From NCBI RefSeq assembly GCF_016808095.1, contig NC_068976.1:3492001-3556000 (forward strand): a DNA stretch of 64,000 nucleotides, read 5' to 3'. The notes beneath the pieces are model-generated. The model was not told where the DNA came from and did no database searches. It saw nothing but the letters and a program-made list of their open reading frames with translations. This document shows, piece by piece, positions 24,476 to 35,879 of this stretch; the first letter of the stretch is position 1, and each line of letters opens with the position of its first letter. Origin of the DNA: Vigna angularis. Lineage: Eukaryota; Streptophyta; Magnoliopsida; Fabales; Fabaceae. Made by a program: the position numbers and the translations under genes.

Positions 24476-24561
24476 TTTTCAGCGTAAAATCTATTTTGCT
24501 GCAGAGTTTCTTTACTTGACTACACCTCCCAGGTTCGCAACCCGAAAGCTCTGGTACCACT

Positions 24562-24760
24562 ATTAGAGTGGCAGCGTATCAGAGAAGAGAGGAAGATGTA
24601 TTATAAGTGGAACTGAGAGAGTTATGCAATGAAACAGAGATGCAAAAGATCTAGAGAAAACGATAAATTTTCTTATTGAAGTCAGCAGTATATATGTACA
24701 AAATGTAAACTGTCTAATGACAGTTAAATCAGTTGTGATTCTAGATTTACATTCCTAACA
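24562..24760 (-). repeat. 5' LTR of copia 20065-24760
   Basis: 199 bp; on the minus strand it starts TGTTAGGAATG and is followed by the primer site. Confidence 0.93.
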
Positions 24761-26690
24761 GGATTAAGAGAAAATACACTGCATAAATATTTGAAGGTAA
24801 TGATCCCGGCTTCAAAAGTATTTAAAAGGACATTAGAGAAACTATACGTCAGAATGATTAGTACGTACATTGACAAAAGGAACTTTCATAACGAAATGAA
24901 GCATCTTGTTATCTCATTCCTTGCATAGGAGAGGGCCAAGCTTCCTGCACCCGCATGTTTCCCCCCTGCACCTTGTAGGCATGATGAAATGACCCTTATA
25001 CTCTTAATGAAAACCTAACTAAGAGTTGAATATAGTGAAAACTATATATGAGATTAATCTTTCTTGTGTTGAATGTACACATAGGGTCCTTTATTTATAA
25101 TATAAGAAATATGGACTAAGCCCAAAATATAAATAAGAAATAATAACAAACTAATTAAAGATAAAATATAAAATAAAGATAATATATCTAACACTCATCC
25201 TGAAGCTGGAGCATACAAATTGTATGTACCAAGCTTGGAACAAATAAACTCAATTTGAGGATCCCTTAATGACTTGGTCAACACAATTGTGAGTTGATCG
25301 TTTGACCCAACAAACTAGTACATATTTATTTAGTTAAAACTTTTCACAAACAAAATGATAATCAATTTCTATATGTTTAGTCCTCTCGTGAAACACTGGA
25401 TTTGATGCAATGTGAAGAACAACTTGATTATCGCAATAAATCTTCATAGTATGAATGTCACAAAAGTTAAGTTCTTGAAGGAATTGTTTCACCCATATAA
25501 GTTCACATGTGAGTGACGTCATCGCCCTATACTCGGCTTCAACAATTGATCGAGCTACTATATTATGTTTCTTACTTTTCATGAAATAATGTTTCCTCCA
25601 AAAAAAACACAATATCCTGTAGTATATTTCCTTTGGGAGATTACAACTCCATCTTTTGATTGCGCTACTTCAATGCCTAAGAAGTATTTGACACTTCCAA
25701 GATCATTGGTTTGAAAATGTCTACACAAATACTCTTTCAGTTGAGATATAACAACATCATCATTTCTTGTAATGACAATATCATCAACATATACTATTAA
25801 GTAAACACATTTCCCAAGAGAAGAATGATAGTAAAAAACTGAATGGTCTGCTTCACTGCGTTTTAGCCCAAATTTTTGAACAATGAGCCAAACTTTCCAA
25901 ACCAAGCACGTGGTGATTGTCTGAGGCCATATAGAGATCGATGCAATTTGCATACCATACCAGAATCCTCCTAAGCAACAAACCCAGGAGGTTGCTCCAT
26001 ATAAATTTCTTTCTCAAAATCACCGTGTAGGAAGACATTCTTGATATCTAATTGATGAAGTGGCCAGTGACGAATGACTGCCATGGCAAAGAAGAGGCGA
26101 ATAATATTCATCTTGGCTACAAGAGAGAAAGTGTCACAATAATCAAGACCATAAACCTGAGTGTAGCCTTTTGCAATAAGCCTGGCTTTGAGCCGATCAA
26201 TTGCATCGTCAAGACCGACTTTAACTGCATACACCCATCGACAACCAACCGCCTTTTTGCTCGAAGGAAGGGGCACCAGCTCCCAAGTATTATTGTGGTG
26301 AAGAGCCTGCATTTCTGCAATCATAGCTTGTCGTCATCCAAGATGATCAAGTGCTTCTTTCACATTCTTGGGTATAACAACAGAAGACACTAGGGATAAA
26401 AGAGAATAATAGGAGGGTGACAATTGATGATAGCTCAGAAAATTACAAATAGGATGAGAGTTTCGAGTGGAACGAGTACCTTTTCTAAGGGCAATAGGCC
26501 ATGCTGAACCATTTTTACTAGGAGGCGTGGGAGGAGATGACAAGGGACAAGAATCTGAAGTAGGAGATTCACCATTGTCTTGGGGAGGTGGACTATCCAT
26601 TCGGGCCTTGTGTGGGATGATCTCAGTATGTGGAGAAATAGGTGCAGGAGGATTGAGATCAAGAATTGGAATGACAGAGACGAGTGCAAT

Positions 26691-28252
26691 CACTAGTGCA
26701 GAAAAGACTTTTAACGTCTGTTATTTTGGGCTTTTTACTTTTGATCCCGACCTGACATCTATTCGGGTGATGTTGATGGGACGTCGGACCCCAAACCGAC
26801 GTCTATATAGACGTCTGACCTGTACAGGTCAGACGTCTATATAGACGTTTGACCTGTACAAGTCAGACGTTTATATAGACGTCCGATTTGTATAGGTCAG
26901 ACGTCTATGTAGACGTCTGACTAGGGGTGGCAGCAGACATCTAAGACCCTGGCGCGAGCTCAACCTCTAAAATCCATTGGACAAAATACACGAAATGAGA
27001 GTAGTCAGGGATGACCACAATCAAATATGCATCCGGAGAACAACACAAATAATCTGAACCGAAATTTTATCAATCTTATCCATAAACTCCAATCTACATG
27101 TTATAGCAAATTATGAAAAGTAATTTTCCCAAACTGTCCAATCAGACAATTCAAAATTTAATATAAACGATTAAAAGATTAATCGTTTGTGTTAAATTTC
27201 AAACGGGAACTAAGTTTCACTCAATTTGATACTAATAATCTAACATACCAATCATAATAACATAACAAAACTTTATCACATGCATATTCAAAAGCTAATA
27301 ACATGCTTACGCAAAAGCCAATAACATGCATACACAAAATTCAATAACATGTATATATCCAAAAGCCAACAACATGCAAATCCAAAAGCCAATAACATGC
27401 ATATCCAAATGCCAAAAACATGCATACCGAAAAGGCAATAACATGCATCGAAAAGAAATTTTAAACAAAAATGTTAACCTTCTTAACAGATTAAAAACTT
27501 AGTAGAGAGAAATGGAGGAGAGGAAAACGCAGATCGTCGCCCAAGGACACGAGCAAAACTGCAACAAAACACAATGAAAACGCATTTTAATCGGTTCAAA
27601 TGGAAGATAATTCATCAAAGACTAATTTAATCGGAGTAAAACAAATTTTAAACGGTCCAAAAGAGAGAAAACGCACCTGGAAAATACAAACCAGAGAGAG
27701 AAAACGAGAGGAAGAAGATGATGAACAGTGCACATAACTGCCTGCGAGTTCGCGTTGCGGTAATAAAATGCATTTAGACGTTGGGGCCCCTCCCAAGCAG
27801 ATGTCTATATGCATTGAAACGTCGGGGCCCCTCCCAAGCCGACATTTGAAGCATTTGGCGAACAAAATGGGGGTCAGACGTCTAATTCGTATTTAGACGT
27901 CTGGATGGCGGGGTTGGACGTCTAAATGACAAAAAAAAATGACTTTTGAGATTCTGACGCGACCATTTTGCCATCCAATGGAGTTGTCTGACGTCTAAAT
28001 AGACTATAGACGTCAAACCCCCCAACCCAGACGTCTAATAAGAAAAAAAAATTCATTTTTTTACTTTTATGTATCTTTTTGGCGTCTAATGGAGCTGTCT
28101 GACATCTAAATAGACTATAGACGTCAGGCCCCCCATATCAGACGTCTAAATACTCTTTTTAATTACAAAAATGTCACAGGTCATTTTTTACGTTGGATAT
28201 TTGGGGGTTGGACGTCTAAACGGTGACGTCAAAGGCCTTTTCTGCACTTGTG
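26691..28252. mobile_element. Non-autonomous CACTA (En/Spm) DNA transposon
   Basis: The ends are CACTAGTGCAGAAAAG on the left and, reverse-complemented, CACAAGTGCAGAAAAG on the right. They are flanked by the 3-bp duplication AAT (26688-26690 and 28253-28255). Both subterminal regions are crowded with AGACGTCT/GACGTC motifs in both orientations, the expected arrangement for transposase-binding sites. At 1562 bp it has no transposase ORF. It disrupts the linker region of the surrounding copia relic. Confidence 0.92.
27275..27455. repeat. Minisatellite inside the CACTA element
   Basis: About seven imperfect tandem copies of a 25-27 bp unit with core AAAAGCCAATAACATGCATA. Confidence 0.8.
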
Positions 28253-30215
28253 AATAGCATTGGGATCAAGACTTGGAATGATAGAGACGGGTGCAGGAGG
28301 ATTGGGATCAAGACTTGGAGTGACAGAGATGAGGGAACTATTTGACTCAACCACTAGAATAGGAAGGACCTGTTGGAGGATAGAAACATTCTGAATCGAT
28401 GGAGAGAAGTAAGGAATTTGTTCAAAGAATATGACATTGGCAGACATGTAATACTTCTTAGTTTCAGGAGAGTAATACCGATATCCTTTTTGGAGTAGAG
28501 AATAGCCTAAGAAGACACATTTGAGAGCGTGAGCGGAGAGTTTGTCTAAACTTGGAGACATGTCATGAACCAAACATACATAGCCAAACACTCGGGGAGA
28601 TGTATGAAGGAGAGGATCATTAGGAAACAAAATGGAGAAAGGGACTTTATTGTTAAGAGAGGAGGAGGGCATCCTATTAATAAGATAACTTGCAGTTAAG
28701 ATGGCATCCCCCAATGATGGATAAGAATATGGGCACCAAGAAAAAGAGTACGGGTAGTTTCAACCAAGTGCCTATTTTTTCATTCTACTATACCATTTTG
28801 CTGCGGTGGATAAGGATAAGTAGACTGATGTAAGATACCATGAGAACTCAAGATGGCAGAAAACGAGGATGAGAAATACTCTTTGGCATTATCAGTTCTT
28901 AATATTTTGATGACTTGACCAAATTGATTCTTGATTTTATTAAAAAAGGATGTAAAGATGTCTAACAATTTAGAACGATTTTTCATAAGATAAATCCAAG
29001 TACATCTTGAATATTCATTCATCAATGAAGGTAATAAAATATCTAAAACCAAAGGAGGAAATACGACTAGGTCCCTATATATCAGAATACATGGAAAAAC
29101 TAAACTTACATATTGATTGAGACCTTTTAGGAAAGAAAGATCTAGCAGGTTTTCCAAATTGACATGACTCATATTTTAAGGTCTAGAGACCACTAAGTTC
29201 AGGACACATCATTTTTAATTTGGAAAAATGAGGATGGCCAAGTCGATCATGTAGCACTTTAGGATTATGAGTAACAACACAGGACACCCTTGGACGAGAT
29301 CCAAAAATAGAATAATTCGCCAGCTTCATATCCTTCTCCAATCTGTCTCCCCGAACGACGCTCTTATATAACAAAAGATTTGTGATCAAAGATTATTGAA
29401 CAATTTAACATTTTGGTCAATTGGCTTAGGGAAATTAAATTAAAAGGACAATTAGGGACAAAAATGACAGAGTTGAGATTGGGCTTTCTTCCAAAAGGAG
29501 TGACAAGTTTTGAAAGCCCTTAGAGTTATAAAAGGTTTGGGTTCCACTGATTGCCATAACAGGGCACACAACTGGAATTCTATTTGTTTCCATTGATCAC
29601 CTTTTTCAACAGGCACATGGCTTCCATCTCGCTTAAGGCGGTCATAATGCCCTTGGCCAAGGAATCACATTTCAACGGTAGTAGACCATGATAGATAATT
29701 TTTTCCATTTAGCTTTTTGGAGGTAATTGATGGACTTCCGGAGAGAGAAAGAGTATTGCCAGACGCCATCTGTGAAAAAGACAAATCGCACCAGCGAGGA
29801 ATAAGAAAATCCTAAGGGTTTAGACGGCCGACGACGGAAAGTAGGCGGTGGTGGCGATGACCGACGAACGGTGACTGGCAGTGGATGTTTGGTGACGGCG
29901 GCCGGCGAACGGTTATCGACGGTGGACGACCGACGTATGGTTGCCGATGAACGGTGGCCAACGGAAGTCGACGGATGGTGTCGGACAATGGCACCGGTGA
30001 AACAGAAACTAGAGCGGGATCAACCCGCTTTGATACCAAGTTAAATATAGTGAAAACTCTATATGAGATTAATCTCCCTTGTGTTGAATATACACATATG
30101 GTCCTTTATTTATAATAGAAGAAATATGGGCTACACATAAAATACAAATAAGAAATAAGAAGTAATAACAAACTAACTAAATATAAAATATTAAATAAAG
30201 ATAATATATCTAACA

Positions 30216-32464
30216 TTAATGATGACAAAAAAATCCGCGTCCGTGGACATCTACAGATAAATTCCACGACGGATAGTTGGTACCCAGGGATATTTACTAT
30301 CCGCGGATTACGGATCGCGGGTATTTTAGTAGCTGCTTATAAATGGTCGGGTGCGAGTATTACACTATCTGACTCGCAGGTACCCTTTACTTGCTAAAAA
30401 ATTGAAATTACATTTTTATCCTTAGGTTTAAATTAGGTTTTATTCTTTTGCCTCTTTTTGCATTTGTGCAACAACCTCCTGCCTGTGCTAATGCGTTTTG
30501 TGCCACAATCATCAGACATACAGTTATGTGTTGGATTTACGACTGTGTGAGCCACCATACAAACTAGAGGATGCACATTGTACTATCATTGGTGTTTAAT
30601 GTCAGAGACACCCTTTGCCGACCAAGAACGATATGTTTTCCAGCTACCTCTTTTCGTTTTCCCTAATTTATTCTTGCCTTGAGTGAGTTCAGTTATGGCT
30701 TTTGGAAATTTAACAAGTTGCAGATGGCTACCATGGTTGCGCGTTTTGAGCTTGAACGGTGCTGATAGCGATGGGTTCGCATTGCGGAGGATGGCTTGGT
30801 GGTGGCTAGAGTTTGGTTGCACGTCGACGGGGATTACAATTTTTGGTGGCGCTGTTGTGCTGCGCAAGAAACAACGGTTCTGTCGAGAATGAAGCCTTTC
30901 CCATATTTGCAGAATCCCTAATTTTGGGTGGCACACATGGAAGTCCCTCATTGATTTGATATTTAAGAAACCCTTTTTTTTAATCTTTTAATTAAATATT
31001 TTCCACCTAAGATGCCACATCATTAAATTATTACAGCTCGCATTGACAAGTCACCTAAAAGTTAATCCCGTTAACCCAATTTAATGGCAGAGAGCCAATT
31101 ACTTCAATTTTTCACTTTTAAGGACCCAATTGGGAAAAAAATAAGAAAGGGACCTATTTGAGAAAACCCAACAGAAATAGGAACTACGGAAGTGGTTTAA
31201 CCAATAATTAACATAATAATTATAATTTTAAGAAACACCTAAACATTAAACACCAATTACCAAGCAATAACACTCAAATCTCAAACCCACTTTATTGTTC
31301 TATTAATTGTTCGGTCAAATTTTGTTCTAATTCATGTTTAAGTGTTTCTGGTGCTTGTTCATGTTATTTTCATCATTTTAATCTATGAATGTGTGTGTTT
31401 TGAGTCAATGCAGTGCTTAAATTCTTTTTCAAGTCTTGTTTAGTCATGTGCTCAGTACAATGTTGATGCAATTTTAGTATTATTCTTAATTTATGGTTTA
31501 ATCTACTTTGAAGTGTGATAAATAGTGTTACATGATTGAATTCAATATGGTATAAGTTCTGCTCATCTAATTCATGATATGGCTTCAAAATAGAGCTTGA
31601 TAGCATACTTCCATAAACTTGTATTTGCTGTTCATGTTAATTGCTGGTTTAAGTTGAATTTTGTTTGGATCAATTTTTGTCAATTTTTTGTGGTGCATTT
31701 TGACGAGTAAGGTTAAGCACACTATATGAGCCGTGAATTGCTTTAGCAAAGTTTAGTGTCTTAAATCGTATTCATAGAATTTGTTTTGAGTCAATTTTAG
31801 GTTTCATCGTGTTAAATTGTGGTGTGTGAGTTCAGTTTGAGTTTAATCATGCTTAGCTGCAATTTTCTACCTTAGTCAATGTGTTTAAACAATCTTGAGT
31901 CCATTTTGTTGTTATTTGGTCATTTGAATCCTTAAAACCTAGAATTGACGGTGAGGTTGAGTCTTTTTGGTGCACATTTGGGTGTTGCAAGGTTAGATTT
32001 CAAAATACTTTGATTCTGTGTCCAATTTCAGCTTACACAAGTTTGTTTTGATGTTTAAAAGTTGCTGAGATGGTTTAAATCGAGCTTTAACAATTGTTTT
32101 TTGCATTTTCACCTTTTGAAACCACCATTCTAAATTCATTTTTTCTTGTGCAAGGTGAGATGCAATACTGATTTTTTTCAACTGTGTAAGGTTAATTGGG
32201 TTGGATTGTAGTAATAGCTAGGTTATGTAACCTTAAACTGAAACAAAGTGAAAAAGATGATCTATCAAAGTTTAAAAAGAATTTAGACCTTGTACAATCC
32301 AACTAAATAAACTCCAAATCAAAATCGGGAAATTCTGCATTTGGAACTAATTTCATTAAGGACTTTCATCAAACCGTTTTGATAATTATGTACTAGAAGT
32401 TAATTTTTTGTTTGTGATTCAACTTGCTAGGTTTCTTTGCTTTCTTAATCCATTCTAGAGATGT
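30216..32464. other. Unassigned repeat-rich sequence
   Basis: Bases 30230-30400 contain ATCCGCGG / GCGGGTA-type repeats of a decayed element. 30590-30960 is a GC-richer island with only short ORFs. 30990-31190 holds phrases (GTTAATCCCGTTAACCC, AAGGGACCTATTTGAG) typical of degenerate TIR elements, but I found no matching other end. 31200-32464 is T-rich and may be the leader of the gypsy fragment that follows. Confidence 0.35.
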
Positions 32465-33264
<800 letters not shown>

Positions 33265-33269
33265 CAGTC

Positions 33270-34856
33270 AATGTGTCTTCCCTTTTAAATAATAGCCCCT
33301 CTCTTAGGCTTGACTTCAAGTATTGGAAAATTTTGTCAACTACTTGCATGTGTCTCTCTCTTTGATGATGCATAAATTGGCTTACTGCGCTAACTGCATA
33401 AGCAATGTCCGGTCTTACGTGTGACAGATAAATAAATTTTCCTACCTATATTTGGTACCAGGCCTTCTCTACAAGAGAACTTTCTTCACTTCCAATTTTT
33501 ATATTCTGTTCTATAGGAACTGTTGGATTCTATATCCCAACCTTCTTGTTTCTTTAAGTAGATCAAGTCATATTTCCTTTAGGAGATGAAAATTCCGTTC
33601 TTAGAGTAAACAACCTCTATTCCAAGAAAATATTTGAGTTTTCCTAGGTCTTTCATTTCAGATTAAGCTACCAATTTTTCTTTTAACACCAATTTTTTTG
33701 TTTCATCATCTTCTACAAAAGAGTGCTTTATGAATATAGTATGATATCCTTGGCTTTGTTTGTATCCCAAGGAAACCATTGCTTTTGTAAATCTTCCAAA
33801 CCATGTACTAGGGGATTGCCTAAGACCATACAATGCTTTCTTTAGGACACATACCTTGTTTCTTTTATTTTTCACTTCAAAACCTGGTGGAAACTCCATG
33901 TATAGTTCCTCTTATAGATTTCCATGAAGAAAGACATTCATCACATCCAACTGGTGTAACTCACAACCAAAATGAGTAGCCAAGGTGAGAACAACTCGAA
34001 CTGTATTCATCTTTGCCACTAGGGCAAACATCTCCTCATAGTCAATCCCACAAGTTTGGGTATAGCCTTTTGCCACCAATCTAGCTTTATATCCTTCTAT
34101 TGTCCCAATTGTCTTATTTTTCATTGTGAATATCCATCTACACCCTACTTCCTTTTTGTCTTTTGTCTTATCAATAATCTCCTAAGTTGAATTTCTTTCT
34201 AATGCATTCATATCTTCTTTCATGGCTTGATTCCAATGTTCAAGTTTCATTGCCTCCTAGATTGAGATAGGAATTTATGTGGCATCAATGGTAGGAATAA
34301 AGCTTTTGTGCTTATCAGAGATATTATTATAGAAAACATACATAGAAGTAGGATATTTAACACATGATCTTCTTTCCTTTCTCATTGTAATGGGTAAATT
34401 TCCAATAATACTTACCTCCTCACTGTTATCTTTGAGGATCCTCACCTCCACAGATTAGATAAATTTTCTTACTCGAGAGTCGAAGTGGGTGGTTTTCTTC
34501 TTTCATATTTTTTGCCAAAAAAATTGTCTTCTTCCTCACTATGGATTATGATAGCTTCATTGCTCAGATCTTCGACATCATACAAAGACAAATATAGTAA
34601 TGACAAGCAGGAGAGCTCATCCACTTCAAGTGCTTTCTCCTCCTAAAGTGGTGGACTTGCATAAAAGGATTGTGTTTCATGAAAGGTGAGATCCATGCGA
34701 ATAAATACGCGGTGACTATGAGGATGATAATAGAATTCAAATAAATCATTAGATCTCTACGATTTTTGTGCAATAGCAAACCTGATCTAGCATTTAGTGT
34801 GGGAGTGATTAGCAGATTCATTAACAAACCAAAGAAAACACATGCAGGCTTCAAGA
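33270..34856 (-). pseudogene. copia integrase-end/RT relic (minus strand)
   Basis: The minus strand encodes broken RT pieces: [23 protein letters not shown] and [14 protein letters not shown] (33912-34124), then MEFPPGFEVKN.., [19 protein letters not shown] (33663-33899). Upstream (34560-34860) lies a decayed integrase C-terminal region (RVFIRMDLTFHETQSFY). Stops and frameshifts occur throughout. No LTR was recognised. Confidence 0.8.
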
Positions 34857-35440
34857 AGGGTGTTATGGTACATCAAAAGTACTTTAAGAAGGGTGCTATG
34901 GTACATCGAAAGTACAATGGATTATGGAATTCTATTTCCTATTAAAAGAAAGAAAGTTGCAATGGAGATAACAGGCTACACCAAATTCAGATTATGGAGG
35001 TGATCCGATTGAGAGAAAAAAAACCTCAGGCTACATTTTTATGTTGAATGATGCTCCCATTTCTTGGTGCTCTAAAAGGCAATCGGTGGTGGCTCTCTCA
35101 AGCTATGAAGCTAAGTATAAACTGAAAGTTTTGCTACTTGTCAAGGCAGCTGAAAATTGACAATGTTTCAACAATCAATTTGGTCAAGAATCTTATTAGC
35201 CATGGAAGGAGTAAGCATATAGAAATCAAATTTCACTTCCTTAGGGACATGGTGAATAAAAGAAGAATTGATTTAGCCTACTGCAAAACTAAAGTTCAGT
35301 TGGCTGATTTGTTTACCAAACCATTGAAGATAGATAGGTTTGATTTTTTGAAAGACAATATAGTAATTGTATCCCTTAATAATCTGACTTAAGGGAGAGT
35401 ATTGAATGGTTAGTCAGCTTATGTATATATATCAGACATG
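34857..35440 (+). pseudogene. copia RNase H relic (plus strand) with LTR start
   Basis: The plus strand carries the last part of a copia pol in broken frames: a duplicated RVLWYI.ST segment, ..APISWCSKRQSVVALSSYEAKY (35055-35120) and NLVKNLISHGRSKHIEIKFH to LADLFTKPL (35138-35330). It ends at TAA near 35390 and is followed by a GGGAGAG tract and LTR-like sequence. It faces the relic at 33270-34856 head to head. Confidence 0.8.
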
Positions 35441-35879
35441 TGTATAACTACACATATACAACATTATTCATTCATATTCATTAAGTGTAATATACAGAAT
35501 TCACTTTTCCTCTCTACCTCTGTTGTTACCTATGTTATTCGGTGCATTCTCTCCCATCACTGTTCCATCATCCCTCACCCTCACCTTCCACGGATCCTCA
35601 GCCCTCTCCCTCCACACAAGTTTACGTTTTTCTTCTTTCTATTGAAAAATACATTTTTTATTTTATATTATATATCCAAAATATAAATTTTATAGTTTAG
35701 AATACACGTATTACAAATTACAAAATCCAAAATACAGGAACAACAAGGAGTTGGGGCAACAAGTGGTGATGGCCAAATCAATGTGTAAGAGGAAATGCAC
35801 TTTGGAAATGACATTTTTCTTCGGTGTAAAGTTTTTCGATGATACGATCACACGAGTGCATATCACTGCGAAGCTCAAA
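35441..35879. other. 3' flank of the mut-7-like gene
   Basis: This contains presumptive LTR remains of the adjacent copia relic and the 3' UTR (minus strand) of the exonuclease gene. No other gene is seen. Confidence 0.45.

Larger units (their letters stand above)
20065..24760 (-). mobile_element. Ty1-copia element, full length, young but inactivated
   Basis: Two 199-bp LTRs (20065-20263 and 24562-24760) differ at one base that I can see. GGATT duplications flank it (20060-20064 and 24761-24765). On the minus strand a primer site TGGTACCAGAGC (24548-24559) follows the 5' LTR and a purine tract AAGAGGGAGTG precedes the 3' LTR. Length is 4.7 kb. The element-outer end of the LTR reads ..CTCTAAT on the minus strand rather than the canonical CA. 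Confidence 0.93.
25199..29769 (-). pseudogene. copia gag-pol relic with internal deletions
   Basis: From an ATG at 29767-29769 the reading follows the polyprotein at 50178-54266 for about 95 residues. It then skips most of gag and the protease, resuming near the GAG-pre-integrase region (VLHDRLGHPHFSKL). Integrase (28780-29172: [20 protein letters not shown]), the RT ([12 protein letters not shown] near 25790) and part of RNase H (VVARSIVEAEYRA) are recognisable. The RT runs straight into RNase H at ISQRKY/TTGYCVF, so about 110 residues are missing there. Stops and frameshifts are frequent. A 1.56-kb CACTA element splits the proline-rich linker between integrase and RT. Confidence 0.85.
25026..30215 (-). 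mobile_element. Older Ty1-copia element carrying a CACTA insertion
   Basis: LTRs lie at 25026-25193 and 30041-30215 (TGTTAGATATATTATC.. on the minus strand). They have visible substitutions and small indels, so this copy is clearly older than its neighbours. On the minus strand a primer-site-like TGGTATCAAAGCGGG lies just inside the right LTR. I could not find a convincing TSD. The coding part is closely related to the intact element at 49962-59913. Confidence 0.85.

Noticed and set aside
30586..30951. Possible host gene in the GC-richer island
   Set aside because: ORFs are short, unrelated on the two strands, and flanked by degenerate transposon phrases; no splice-consistent protein could be built.
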